Positions 1 through 8,550 of a DNA stretch of 64,000 nt are shown piece by piece. Each line of letters starts with the position of its first letter. Position 1 is the first letter of the stretch. The stretch comes from Nonomuraea rhodomycinica (GTDB lineage: Bacteria; Actinomycetota; Actinomycetes; Streptosporangiales; Streptosporangiaceae): NCBI RefSeq assembly GCF_013363995.1, contig NZ_JABWGO010000011.1:124001-188000 (forward strand), read 5' to 3'. The notes under the pieces are model-generated. The model was not told where the DNA came from. It saw nothing but the letters and a program-made list of their open reading frames with translations, and ran no database searches. The translations under genes and the position numbers were made by a program.

Positions 1-1250
1 TCCGCTTCCCCACCTCGCGCGAGCTGGACGGCTCCGACGCCATGAACCCCGACCCCGACTACTCCGCCGCCTACGTCGTGCTGAGGACCGACGACGGCTT
101 CTCCGGCCACGGGTTCGCGTTCACGATCGGGCGCGGCAACGACGTGCAGACCAGCGCCATCGCCGCCCTGCGGCCGTACGTGATCGGCAGGGACGCCGAG
201 GACCTCGGCGCGCTCTACAAGGAGCTGGTCAACGACTCGCAGCTGCGCTGGCTGGGCCCCGAGAAGGGCGTCATGCACATGGCGATCTCCGCCGTGGTCA
301 ACGCCCTGTGGGACCTCAGGGCCAGGCGCGCGGGCAAGCCGCTCTGGCTGCTGCTGTCGGAGATGACGCCCGAGGAGATCGTCGACCTGGTCGACTTCCG
401 CTACCTCAGCGACGCCCTCACCCCCGAGCAGGCGCTGGAGATCCTCCGGCAGGCCGAGGACGGCAAGGCCGGGCGGATCGAGACGCTCCGGCGCGAGGGC
501 TTCCCCGCCTACACCACCTCGCCGGGCTGGCTCGGCTACGACGACGACAAGCTGCGGCGGCTCTGCAAGGAGGCCCTGGACCAGGGGTTCCCGCAGATCA
601 AGCTCAAGGTGGGCGCCGACCTCGCCGACGACGTGCGCCGCTTCCGGGTGGCCCGCGAGGTGTGCGGGCCCGACTACCCGATCGCGATCGACGCCAACCA
701 GCGCTGGGACGTCGACTCCGCCGTCGCCTGGGTCAGGGCGCTGGGCGAGTTCAACCCGCACTGGGTGGAGGAGCCCACCAGCCCCGACGACGTGCTCGGC
801 CACGCCGCGATCGCCGAGGGCGTCCGCCCCATCGCGGTGGCCACCGGCGAGCACGTGCAGAACCGCATCGTCTTCAAGCAGCTGCTCCAGGCCGGCGCCC
901 TGTCGTACCTGCAGATCGACGCGGCGCGGGTCGGCGGCGTCAACGAGAACATCGCGATCCTGCTGCTCGCGGCCCGCTTCGGCGTCCCGGTCTGCCCGCA
1001 CGCGGGCGGGGTCGGGCTGTGCGAGCTGGTGCAGCACCTGTCGATGTTCGACTACGTGGCGATCAGCGGCTCCATGGAGAACCGGGTCATCGAGTACGTC
1101 GACCACCTGCACGAGCACTTCACCGACCCGGTCGTCATCGACGACGGACGGTATCGCGCTCCCTCCGCGCCGGGCTTCAGCGCGGAGATGCGCCCCGAGT
1201 CGATCGCCGCCTACACGTTCCCCGACGGCGAGGTCTGGAAGGACGCATGA
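1..1250 (+). CDS. fucD: L-fuconate dehydratase (enolase superfamily), 5' end outside window
   Basis: Dehydrates L-fuconate to 2-keto-3-deoxy-L-fuconate in the cytoplasm. The frame is open from base 3 and enters at RFPTSRELDGSDAMNPDPDY, so the first few dozen codons lie left of the window. Counting from the ATG at 42, enolase-superfamily residues are present: KxK (K187, K189), metal-site D217 and N219 in DANQRWD, E243/E244 in EEPTSPDD, E270 in GEH, and the acid/base H320 in CPHAGG. This is the pattern of the mandelate-racemase-like subgroup; the N-terminal sequence and the neighbours point to fuconate rather than another sugar acid. It overlaps the next gene by ATGA. Other acid-sugar dehydratases of the family remain possible but are less likely here. 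Confidence 0.88.
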   Translation, partial: RFPTSRELDGSDAMNPDPDYSAAYVVLRTDDGFSGHGFAFTIGRGNDVQTSAIAALRPYVIGRDAEDLGALYKELVNDSQLRWLGPEKGVMHMAISAVVNALWDLRARRAGKPLWLLLSEMTPEEIVDLVDFRYLSDALTPEQALEILRQAEDGKAGRIETLRREGFPAYTTSPGWLGYDDDKLRRLCKEALDQGFPQIKLKVGADLADDVRRFRVAREVCGPDYPIAIDANQRWDVDSAVAWVRALGEFNPHWVEEPTSPDDVLGHAAIAEGVRPIAVATGEHVQNRIVFKQLLQAGALSYLQIDAARVGGVNENIAILLLAARFGVPVCPHAGGVGLCELVQHLSMFDYVAISGSMENRVIEYVDHLHEHFTDPVVIDDGRYRAPSAPGFSAEMRPESIAAYTFPDGEVWKDA

Positions 1251-1981
1251 GTCTCAAAGCGATCGTGACAGGAGGCGGGTCGGGCATCGGCCTGGCCACC
1301 GCGACCCTGCTGGCCGAGCGCGGCATGCGGGTCGCGTGCCTCGACCTGCGTCCCCCCGGCGAGCCGTTCGTCGGCATCAAGGTGGACGTCACCGACGACG
1401 CGGGCGTGCGCGCGGCGGTCGCCGAGGCGGCCGAACGGCTCGGCGGCATCGACGTGGTCGTCAACAACGCGGGCATCGGCGCCCAGGGCACGGTCGAGGA
1501 CAACCCCGACAGCGAGTGGCACCGGGTCTTCGACGTCAACGTGCTCGGCATGGTGCGGGTGAGCCGGGCGGCGCTGCCGTACCTGCGCAGGTCGGAGCAC
1601 GCGGTGATCGTCAACACCTGCTCCATCGCCGCCACGGCGGGCCTGCCGAACCGCGCCCTCTACAGCGCCACCAAGGGCGCGGTGCTGTCGCTGACCCTCG
1701 CGATGGCCGCCGACCACGTACGCGAGGGCATCCGCGTCAACTGCGTGAACCCCGGGACCGCCGACACGCCCTGGGTCGGCCGGCTGCTCGACACGGCCGA
1801 GGACCCGGAGGCCGAGCGCAGGGCGCTGAACGCCAGGCAGCCGATGGGCCGCCTGGTCACCGCCGAGGAGGTCGCCGCCGCGATCGCCTACCTCGCGAGC
1901 CCGGAGGCGAGCGCGACCACGGGCATGGCGCTCGCCGTCGACGGAGGCATGCAGGGGCTGCGCCTGCGCCCCGCCCCCTGA
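1247..1981 (+). CDS. Short-chain dehydrogenase, probable 2-keto-3-deoxy-L-fuconate dehydrogenase
   Basis: 244-residue NAD(P)-dependent SDR. Visible motifs are the cofactor loop TGGGSGIG (residues 8-15), NNAG, a catalytic Ser in NTCSIAA, and YSATK with catalytic Tyr and Lys. The C-terminal VDGG is typical of the classical family. The start codon ATG overlaps the stop of the dehydratase (ATGA), indicating translational coupling. In L-fucose pathways that use fuconate dehydratase, an SDR oxidises the 2-keto-3-deoxy product; position and family make that the best guess. An L-fucose dehydrogenase role is also possible, since SDRs do both reactions in different bacteria. Confidence 0.8.
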   Translation: MSLKAIVTGGGSGIGLATATLLAERGMRVACLDLRPPGEPFVGIKVDVTDDAGVRAAVAEAAERLGGIDVVVNNAGIGAQGTVEDNPDSEWHRVFDVNVLGMVRVSRAALPYLRRSEHAVIVNTCSIAATAGLPNRALYSATKGAVLSLTLAMAADHVREGIRVNCVNPGTADTPWVGRLLDTAEDPEAERRALNARQPMGRLVTAEEVAAAIAYLASPEASATTGMALAVDGGMQGLRLRPAP

Positions 1982-2019
1982 GCGCACCCGCCTGCCCGCC
2001 AACTGAAATCAGCACCACA

Positions 2020-2046
2020 GGGCCGGCTCCAGAGGGGAGCCGGCCC
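2020..2046 (+). promoter_or_regulatory. GC-rich hairpin ahead of the sugar-binding protein gene
   Basis: Perfect 11-bp inverted repeat (2020-2030 with 2036-2046) around a 5-base loop, in the 89-base gap between the dehydrogenase and the binding protein. It has no T-tract and ends just before the ribosome site GAGGAAGG at about 2053-2060. Such intercistronic stems often stabilise the downstream message so that the binding protein is made in excess; a partial terminator is the alternative. Confidence 0.55.
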
Positions 2047-2070
2047 CGGCCCGAGGAAGGTGTCTCCACG

Positions 2071-3102
2071 ATGAAGCTCGGCCCGGTCGCCGCCGGTGCG
2101 GCCCTCATGGCGGTCGTCGCAGCCTGCGGCTCCAGCAGTACGTCCACAGCCGGCAGCGGCGCGGCGGGCGGCGGGAAGGTCGGCATCGACTACCCGCGCG
2201 CCGACTCCGACTTCTGGAACTCCTACATCAAGTACGTCCCGCAGATGGCCGCCGAGCAGAAGGTGGACCTGATGCCGGCCACCAACTCGCAGAACGACGT
2301 GGGCAAGCTCGTCAGCAACGTGCAGGCGCTGGTGGGGCAGGGGGCCAAGGCGATCGTCATGGCCCCGCAGGACACCGGCGCCATCGCCAGCACCCTGCAG
2401 CAGCTGGAGAACAAGAAGATCCCCGTCGTGTCCGTGGACACCCGGCCCGACAAGGGCAAGGTCTCCATGGTCGTCCGCGCCGACAACCGGGCGTACGGGA
2501 CGAAGGCCTGCGAGTTCCTCGGCGAGAAGCTGGGCGGCAAGGGCAAGGTCGTGGAGCTCATGGGCTCGCTCAGCTCGGTCAACGGCCGTGACCGGGCCGA
2601 GGCGTTCCGCGAGTGCATGAAGACCAAGTTCCCCGGGATCACGGTGTTCGAGGAGCCGACGGAGTGGGAGGGCAGCAAGGCCGCGTCCATGCTGCAGACC
2701 CGCCTGGAGCAGAACCCCGACATCAAGGGGATCTACATGCACGCCGGCGGCGTCCACCTGGCCCCGACGCTCCAGGTGCTCAAGCAGAAGAACCTGCTGG
2801 TGCCGCCGGGCGACCCGAAGCACGTCTTCGTGATCTCCAACGACGGCATCCCGGAGGAGCTGGCGGCGATCCGCAAGGGCGAGATCGACGCCACGGTCTC
2901 GCAGCCGGCCGACCTGTACGCGAAGTACGCGATGTTCTACGCGAAGGCGTCGCTGGACGGGAAGACCTTCAAGGCGGGCCCGACGGACCACGACAGCACG
3001 ATCATCCAGCTGCCCAACGGTCTGGAGGACCAGCTTCCGGCTCCGCTGGTGACCAAGGACAACGTGGATGACAAGAACCTCTGGGGCAATCAGGTCAAGT
3101 GA
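2071..3102 (+). CDS. Sugar ABC transporter substrate-binding lipoprotein (RbsB-like)
   Basis: 343-residue exported binding protein. The N-terminus MKLGPVAAGAALMAVVAAC gives a lipobox with the lipidated Cys at position 19, followed by a Ser/Gly-rich linker. The mature part, from about residue 32, has the periplasmic-binding-protein type 1 fold signature of the ribose/galactose class (early VGIDYPRADSDFW strand, DTRPDKGKVSMVVRADN hinge region, VFVISNDGIPEEL). The start is fixed by GAGGAAGG about 10 bases upstream. It stands directly before a matching ATPase and permease, and within L-fucose genes, so L-fucose is the likely ligand (inference). Confidence 0.88.
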   Translation: MKLGPVAAGAALMAVVAACGSSSTSTAGSGAAGGGKVGIDYPRADSDFWNSYIKYVPQMAAEQKVDLMPATNSQNDVGKLVSNVQALVGQGAKAIVMAPQDTGAIASTLQQLENKKIPVVSVDTRPDKGKVSMVVRADNRAYGTKACEFLGEKLGGKGKVVELMGSLSSVNGRDRAEAFRECMKTKFPGITVFEEPTEWEGSKAASMLQTRLEQNPDIKGIYMHAGGVHLAPTLQVLKQKNLLVPPGDPKHVFVISNDGIPEELAAIRKGEIDATVSQPADLYAKYAMFYAKASLDGKTFKAGPTDHDSTIIQLPNGLEDQLPAPLVTKDNVDDKNLWGNQVK

Positions 3103-4580
3103 TGAAATATCACGTTGAAGCTCGTAATGTCGTGAAGCGCTTCGGGCCGACCGTGGCGCTCAACGGCGCGAGCATCGCGATCGCCGAGGGCGAGACGCAC
3201 GCCCTCGTCGGCCGGAACGGCGCCGGCAAGTCCACGCTGGTGTCGATCCTCACCGGCCTGCAGCCCGCCGACGAGGGCGAGGTGCTGTTCGCGGGCGAGC
3301 CCGCGCCGGCCCTGGCCGACCGCGACGCCTGGCGGCGGCGCGTCGCCTGCGTCTACCAGAAGTCCACGATCATCCCCGCCCTCACGGTCGCCGAGAACCT
3401 GTTCCTCAACCGGCAGACCGACGGCGGCGTGATCAGGTGGCGGGCGCTGCGGGCCAGGGCGCGCGAGCTGCTCGACACGTACGAGGTGGACGTGGACGTC
3501 CAGGCGCTGGCCGGGGACCTGAGCGTCGAGCAGCGCCAGCTCGTCGAGATCGCCCGGGCGCTGTCGTTCGGCGCCCGCTTCATCATCCTGGACGAGCCGA
3601 CCGCCCGCCTCGACGGTCCCGCCATCGAGCGGCTGTTCGCCCGCATGCGCTCGCTGCGCGAGCAGGGCGTCACGATGATGTACATCTCCCACCACCTGGA
3701 CGAGGTGTACGAGATCTGCCAGAGCGTCACGGTCTTCCGCGACGCGCGGCACATCGTCACCCGGCCCGTCGCCGGCTTCTCCCACGACGAGCTGGTGGGC
3801 GCCATGACCGGCGAGGCCACGGCCGCCTACCAGGCCCGTGCCCGCACGCCGGGCGAGCGCGTCGTGCTCGCCGGCGAGGGCCTGTCGCTGGCCGGCCGCT
3901 ACCGGGAGGTGGACCTCGCCGTCCGCTCCGGCGAGGTGGTCGGTCTGGCCGGCTCGGCCAGCAGCGGCAAGGTCGGGCTCGCCGAGACCCTCGTCGGCCT
4001 GCGCAAGCCCGACGCCGGCACGGTCACGGTCAACGGCGTGCGGGTACGCCCCGGCGACGTGCCGTCCGCCCTGCGCGCCGGCCTCGGCTTCGTCCCCGAG
4101 GACCGCCACCACGAGGGCTTCGTGCCGCTGCTGTCGGTCGCCGAGAACGCCACCATCCCCGTCGCGGGCAAGCTCGGCCGCTTCGGCACCGTCTCCCCGT
4201 CGCGGCAGCGGGCCCGGGCCGTCCAGCTCATCGACGACCTCGACATCAAGACCGAGGGGCCCGGGCAGCCCGTCGGCGACCTGTCCGGCGGCAACGCGCA
4301 GAAGGTGGTGTTCGCGCGGGCGCTGGTCGACGACCCGTCCGCGCTGGTAGTGATCAACCCGACGGCGGGCGTGGACGTCAAGGCCAAGCAGGCCCTCCTC
4401 GGCGCCGTCGAGGACGCGGTCGAGCGGGGCGCCGGCGCCGTGCTCGTCTCCGACGACCTCGACGACCTGCGCGTCTGCGATCGGGTGCTGGTGATGTTCC
4501 ACGGCCGGGTCGTGAAGGACGTGCCCCGTGGGTGGACCGACCACGAGCTCGTGGCCGTGATGGAAGGCATTGAACAGTGA
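3102..4580 (+). CDS. Sugar ABC transporter ATPase (RbsA-like, two nucleotide-binding domains)
   Basis: 492-residue ATPase with two ABC domains, as usual for the ribose-type importers. Domain 1 (about residues 1-235) is complete: GRNGAGKST, LSVEQRQLVEIARAL, Walker B FIILDEPTA and a switch His. Domain 2 (about 250-490) is degenerate: its P-loop reads GSASSGKVGL, lacking the Ser/Thr after Lys, and the Walker B end reads INPTAG in place of DEPT, although the signature LSGGNAQKVVFARAL is intact. A degenerate second site is typical of this class. ATG overlaps the binding-protein stop by one base; a GTG one codon earlier (3099) is an alternative. Confidence 0.9.
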   Translation: MKYHVEARNVVKRFGPTVALNGASIAIAEGETHALVGRNGAGKSTLVSILTGLQPADEGEVLFAGEPAPALADRDAWRRRVACVYQKSTIIPALTVAENLFLNRQTDGGVIRWRALRARARELLDTYEVDVDVQALAGDLSVEQRQLVEIARALSFGARFIILDEPTARLDGPAIERLFARMRSLREQGVTMMYISHHLDEVYEICQSVTVFRDARHIVTRPVAGFSHDELVGAMTGEATAAYQARARTPGERVVLAGEGLSLAGRYREVDLAVRSGEVVGLAGSASSGKVGLAETLVGLRKPDAGTVTVNGVRVRPGDVPSALRAGLGFVPEDRHHEGFVPLLSVAENATIPVAGKLGRFGTVSPSRQRARAVQLIDDLDIKTEGPGQPVGDLSGGNAQKVVFARALVDDPSALVVINPTAGVDVKAKQALLGAVEDAVERGAGAVLVSDDLDDLRVCDRVLVMFHGRVVKDVPRGWTDHELVAVMEGIEQ

Positions 4581-5569
4581 CGACACTGACCGCGTCGCCG
4601 GCCCCCCGGGTGCGGCTCGCCCGGTTCCGGGACCTGACCCTCGTCCCGGTGATCCTCATCCTGCTCGTCGTGGGCGCGTTCCTCGACCCGACGTTCCTGA
4701 CGAGCGGCAACCTGACGAACGTGCTCCAGCAGCAGGCCGCGATCAGCCTGCTCGTGCTGGCCGAGGCCATGATCCTGATCTCCGGCAAGTTCGACCTGTC
4801 GCTGGAGTCGACGGTCGGCATGGCCCCGGCCATCGCGGTCATGATGGTGATCCCGGCCTCGGCCGGCGGGTTCGGGCTCGGCCTGCCGGGCAGCCTGGTC
4901 ATCCCGCTCTGCCTGCTGGTCGGGGCGGCCATCGGCGCCTTCAACGGCTTCCTGATCATCAAGTTCCAGCTGTCGGCGTTCATCGTGACGCTGGCCATGC
5001 TGATCATCGTGCACGGGCTCCAGCTCGGCCCCACCCAGGGCAAGACGCTCTTCGAGCTCCCCGACTCGATCCTCTACCTGGGCAGCGCCGTCTGGCTCGG
5101 GCTGCCGGCCTCCATCTGGATCGCCGGGGTGCTGTTCGCGGCGGGCATCGCCGGGCTCGCCTACTTCCGGATCGGCCGTGCCCTGTACGCCATCGGCGGC
5201 AACATCGACGCCGCCCGCGCCGCCGGCATCCGCGTGAACCGGGTGCTGTGGGGGGTGTTCATCCTCGGCGGCACGCTGGCGGCGCTCGCGGGCGTGCTGG
5301 AGACCGGCCGGCTCGGCGCCATCGGCTCCAACCAGGGCGTCGGCTGGATCTTCATGGTGTTCGCGGCGGCCGTCATCGGCGGCGTCAGCATGGACGGCGG
5401 CAAGGGCACGATCCTCGGCGCGCTGACCGGCGTCCTCGTCATCGGCCTGGTGCAGAACATCCTCACCCTCAAGGGCGTCTCGGGCTTCTGGCAGCCGGTC
5501 GTCTACGGTGCGATCATCCTGGTCGCGCTCATCATCAGCCGCATCGCCGGAGGAAAGGCGCAGGACTGA
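4577..5569 (+). CDS. Sugar ABC transporter permease (RbsC-like)
   Basis: 330-residue integral membrane permease of the BPD_transp_2 class, with about eight to ten hydrophobic segments spread over the length and the conserved cytoplasmic-loop stretch SGKFDLSLEST near residue 75 (equivalent to the G-x-DLS motif of RbsC). The GTG start overlaps the ATPase stop (GTGA) and is preceded by GGAAGGC. It forms the channel with the ATPase and binding protein encoded just upstream; the proposed substrate is L-fucose. Confidence 0.88.
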   Translation: MTTLTASPAPRVRLARFRDLTLVPVILILLVVGAFLDPTFLTSGNLTNVLQQQAAISLLVLAEAMILISGKFDLSLESTVGMAPAIAVMMVIPASAGGFGLGLPGSLVIPLCLLVGAAIGAFNGFLIIKFQLSAFIVTLAMLIIVHGLQLGPTQGKTLFELPDSILYLGSAVWLGLPASIWIAGVLFAAGIAGLAYFRIGRALYAIGGNIDAARAAGIRVNRVLWGVFILGGTLAALAGVLETGRLGAIGSNQGVGWIFMVFAAAVIGGVSMDGGKGTILGALTGVLVIGLVQNILTLKGVSGFWQPVVYGAIILVALIISRIAGGKAQD

Positions 5570-5874
5570 TGGAACGGATCGCGCTGCGCACCCGGCTCAG
5601 GCCGGGCTGCGAGGAGATCTACGACCGGGAGCACGCGGAGATCCCGGCCGAGCTGGAGCAGGCCATGCGCGAGCACGGGCTGCGCTCCTGGCGCATCTAC
5701 CGCGACGGCCTGGACCTGTTCCACTTCGTCGAGGTCGAGGACTACGCGGCGCTGCAGGCGGCGCTGCGCGACCACCCCGCCGACCGGGCGTGGCAGGCCA
5801 GGATGAACCGGCTGCTGGACGGCGACTTCGACAAGGGCTCCGGCGGGCTCTCGCTGGTCTGGGAGCTGACGTGA
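5569..5874 (+). CDS. L-fucose/L-rhamnose mutarotase family protein
   Basis: 101-residue protein of the RhaM (DUF718) family, which interconverts alpha and beta anomers of 6-deoxy sugars. Family features visible are MERIALRTRLRPGCEEIYDREH at the N-terminus (His of the active site in REH), YRDGLDLFHFVEVED in the middle and the Trp-rich end. The length matches the family. ATG overlaps the permease stop by one base. Its place between the importer and an aldose dehydrogenase supports a job in supplying the right anomer of the imported sugar. Confidence 0.85.
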   Translation: MERIALRTRLRPGCEEIYDREHAEIPAELEQAMREHGLRSWRIYRDGLDLFHFVEVEDYAALQAALRDHPADRAWQARMNRLLDGDFDKGSGGLSLVWELT

Positions 5875-6827
5875 CGGTTTCGGGAGACGACGTGACCGGG
5901 GGAGACGACGCGCTGGACCTGCCGCGTCATGGGTTCGGCGCCGCGCCGATCGCCGGGCTGTACGAGGCGGTGAGCGAGGAGCAGGCGCGCGCCACGGTCG
6001 AGGCCGCCTGGTCGAGCGGCGTGCGCCTGTTCGACACGGCCCCGCACTACGGGCTCGGCCTGTCCGAGCGCCGCCTGGGGGCCGCGCTCGCCGGCCGTAC
6101 GGGATATGTGCTGTCCACCAAGGTCGGCCGCCTGCTCGTGCCGTCGAGCCGGGACGGGCGCGACGACCAGGGCTTCGACGTGCCCGCCGACCGCGTGCGG
6201 GTCTGGGACTTCTCGCGCGACGGCGTGCGCCGCTCGCTGGAGGAGTCCCTGGAACGGCTGGGCCTGCCGGCCGTGGACGTCGCCCTGATCCACGACCCCG
6301 ACGACCACATGGAGGAGGCGCTCTCCCAGGCGTATCCGGCCCTGGCCGAGCTGCGCGAGCAGGGGGTGGTCAAGGCCGTCGGCGTCGGCATGAACCAGTG
6401 GCGGGCGCCGCTGCGCTTCGTCGAGGAGACCGACATCGACGTGGTCATGCTGGCCGGCCGGTACACCCTGCTCGACCGGTCGGGGCTGCCGCTGCTGGAG
6501 GCGTGCGCGAAGCGCGGGGTGCGGGTGCTGGCGGCCGGGGTGTTCAACAGCGGCCTGCTGGCCACCGCCCGGCCGTCGGGCACGTTCGACTACGCCCCGG
6601 CGCCGCCCGCCGTCCTCGATCGAGCCCGCCGCGTCGCCGCGATCTGCGACTCGCACGGGGTGCCGCTCCCGCAGGCGGCGATGGCCTTCCCGCTGCGGCA
6701 CCCGGCGGTGGCCACGATCGTGCTGGGCGCCCGCTCGCCGGAGGAGGTGCGCGCCAACGCGGCGCTGTGGGACCGGCCGGTGCCGGAGGACCTGTGGGCG
6801 GAACTGGAGGCGGAGGGGCTGCTCTGA
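5871..6827 (+). CDS. Aldo/keto reductase, probable L-fucose (D-threo-aldose) 1-dehydrogenase
   Basis: 318-residue AKR-fold oxidoreductase. The tetrad is readable: Asp in FDTAPHYG with Tyr next to it, Lys in LSTKVGRLLVP, His in ALIHDPDDH. The long LVPSSRDGRDDQGFDVP loop resembles the D-threo-aldose 1-dehydrogenase group that oxidises L-fucose to L-fuconolactone. The GTG start overlaps the mutarotase stop (GTGA) with GGGAG 5 bases upstream; a second GTG at 5892 is weaker. It is the last gene of the operon and supplies the first oxidation step; a lactonase and the final aldolase/hydrolase are not in the window. Confidence 0.82.
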   Translation: MTVSGDDVTGGDDALDLPRHGFGAAPIAGLYEAVSEEQARATVEAAWSSGVRLFDTAPHYGLGLSERRLGAALAGRTGYVLSTKVGRLLVPSSRDGRDDQGFDVPADRVRVWDFSRDGVRRSLEESLERLGLPAVDVALIHDPDDHMEEALSQAYPALAELREQGVVKAVGVGMNQWRAPLRFVEETDIDVVMLAGRYTLLDRSGLPLLEACAKRGVRVLAAGVFNSGLLATARPSGTFDYAPAPPAVLDRARRVAAICDSHGVPLPQAAMAFPLRHPAVATIVLGARSPEEVRANAALWDRPVPEDLWAELEAEGLL

Positions 6828-6845
6828 GGCGCGGGATCAGTGGGA

Positions 6846-7301
6846 TCAGGCGGTGAGGGCGTAGCTGGCGATCCACAGCCCCGGGATCACCTCGCGCTCG
6901 CCCCGGGACTCGAACCCCAGCCGCTCGTACAGGCTGCGGGCCGGCACGTTGTCACGTCCGGTGGACACGATCACCCGGCGGCCGGCCGCCCGCGCCATGA
7001 CCTGCTCGACCAGCGCCCGGCCGATGCCGCGCCGGTGGGCGCCGGGGTGCACGATCAGCCGGTTGACGTCGATCTCGTCCGGTGACTCCTCCCACGCCAC
7101 GGCCCCCACCAGCGCGCCGTCCTCGTCGAAGGCGCCGAGCCAGGCCAGCGGCTCGGCGCGCAGCGCGTCGAGGGTCTCGTGCAGGGGCGGGATCCGGTCG
7201 TCGCCGATGAGCTCCGCCTCCACGGCGTACGCGGCGTGCTGCAGATCGAGCAGTTCCTGGCCGAAGGGGTCGCTGTGAGGAGAGATATCCGAGATGTGCA
7301 C
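6846..7301 (-). CDS. GNAT family N-acetyltransferase
   Basis: 151-residue cytoplasmic acyltransferase. The acetyl-CoA binding stretch is VHPGAHRRGIGRALVEQV (motif A, Q/RxxGxG/A form) near residue 95, followed by NVPARSLYERLGFESRG (motif B), the standard GNAT ending. The start chosen is a GTG (VHISDIS...) because the frame upstream turns into low-quality Arg-rich sequence; the ribosome site is poor. It converges on the fucose operon with an 18-base gap and follows the LigD-like gene on the same strand. The substrate is unknown. Confidence 0.78.
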   Translation of the reverse strand: MHISDISPHSDPFGQELLDLQHAAYAVEAELIGDDRIPPLHETLDALRAEPLAWLGAFDEDGALVGAVAWEESPDEIDVNRLIVHPGAHRRGIGRALVEQVMARAAGRRVIVSTGRDNVPARSLYERLGFESRGEREVIPGLWIASYALTA

Positions 7302-7338
7302 GCGATGAGTATGTCGTCGCGCCCGGGCCCGACGCGCG

Positions 7339-8325
7339 TCATTTTCGGGACGTACCGGGCGAGGGGATGAGCAGCCACGCCTTCGACGGGCCCGGCTCGT
7401 ACGGCGAGTCGAGGCGCTTGCCGACGACCCCGGGCAGGCCCTGCTCGCGGGCCGCCTGGCGGACCGGCGCGGCCTGGCCGGGCCACGACGGAGCGGTCTG
7501 CCAGCGCGCCGCCGACAGGCCGAGCGCCTCCAGCGCCGCCCGGCGCGCCGTGTACGGCTCGGCCACCAGCGAGCGGCCGTCGTCGTAGAGCAGGTCGTAG
7601 CAGACCAGCACCTCCGCGCCGCCCAGCGTGACCACCTCACCGTCGAGGACGGCGCTGCGGCTGCCGAACGAGGCGGCCAGGGGACGCAGCCACGGGTACG
7701 CGCGGGCCGCGTCCGTCCGGCCGCCGTCGATCGGCACCAGCGTCCGCCGGCCGCCCCACGCGAACTCGAACGCGTACCCCTCCTCGTCGCGCGGCGGCCG
7801 GACGCGCTCGACCGGCAGCATGGGCTCCAGCGGCGGCAACGGGTCGCGCGCCGGCGGGTCCATCCGGTGGATCATCCAGTTCTTGCCGTTCGTCTGGAAC
7901 AGCACGAACCGCCCGGAGGCGCGTGAGCCGCGCAGCACCACCTTGACCTCGCGGTCGGACCATTTCTCGGTCTCGTACGTGCCGTGGTCCCAGATCGTCA
8001 TGGCGCCGCCGCCGTACTCGCCGGCCGGGATCTCGCCGTGGAAGGTGAGGTACTCCATCGGGTGGTCCTCGGTGTGGACGGCCAGATGGTTGACGGCCGG
8101 GTCGGCCGGCAGGCCCTTGGGGATGGCCCAGGACGCCAGGACGCCGTCGTGCTCCAGCCGCAGGTCCCAGTGCAGGGAGCGGGCGTGGTGCTCCTGGATC
8201 ACGAACGCGTCGCCGTCGCCCTGGTCTGCCGGTGATTCGGGCCGGTCGGGGGGCTGCGCGGGTACGGGTTCGGGGGTACGGCTGGGGTCGCGTCTGCTCC
8301 GGTATCGCGCGAGTTTGTCGGCCAC
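7339..8325 (-). CDS. LigD-type 3'-phosphoesterase fused to a degenerate ATP-dependent ligase domain
   Basis: 328 residues. Residues about 40-165 form the polymerase-ligase (PE) 3'-phosphoesterase domain used in non-homologous end joining: FVIQEHHARSLHWDLRLEHDG keeps the metal-site His46, His52 and Asp54, and TEDHP supplies His88. Residues about 195-320 look like an adenylation domain, with VLDGEVV, CYDLLY and KRLDSPYEPG. However, motif I, normally KxDGxR, reads FEFAWGGRR, so the adenylated Lys and the Asp are gone, and the Glu of motif IV is replaced (LPGVVGKRL). The protein is probably an active phosphoesterase with a non-catalytic ligase-like domain. No Ku or polymerase gene is nearby. Confidence 0.8.
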   Translation of the reverse strand: MADKLARYRSRRDPSRTPEPVPAQPPDRPESPADQGDGDAFVIQEHHARSLHWDLRLEHDGVLASWAIPKGLPADPAVNHLAVHTEDHPMEYLTFHGEIPAGEYGGGAMTIWDHGTYETEKWSDREVKVVLRGSRASGRFVLFQTNGKNWMIHRMDPPARDPLPPLEPMLPVERVRPPRDEEGYAFEFAWGGRRTLVPIDGGRTDAARAYPWLRPLAASFGSRSAVLDGEVVTLGGAEVLVCYDLLYDDGRSLVAEPYTARRAALEALGLSAARWQTAPSWPGQAAPVRQAAREQGLPGVVGKRLDSPYEPGPSKAWLLIPSPGTSRK

Positions 8326-8550
8326 ACCCGCCTCCTACCCCCGCCCACCCGGCCCGCACTGCGGCGACGTTGACGGGGCGGGAAGTGCTGAACACCAAAG
8401 TCGCGCACCGCGCATACTTTCGGATGAGGGCAGGGACCTCGCGCATGGTTACGGTGGCTGCGGAGAACGACGCCGAGGGACGCCATGCCGCCCTTCCCTC
8501 CTGCCGTGGCGGTCGTTCGTCAGCCGCTCACGACGGAAGGAGCACTGCCC

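Noticed and set aside
7302..7640. Extended start for the GNAT protein
   Set aside because: The extra N-terminal sequence overlaps the LigD-like gene and is Arg-rich shadow; the GNAT fold is complete from 7301.
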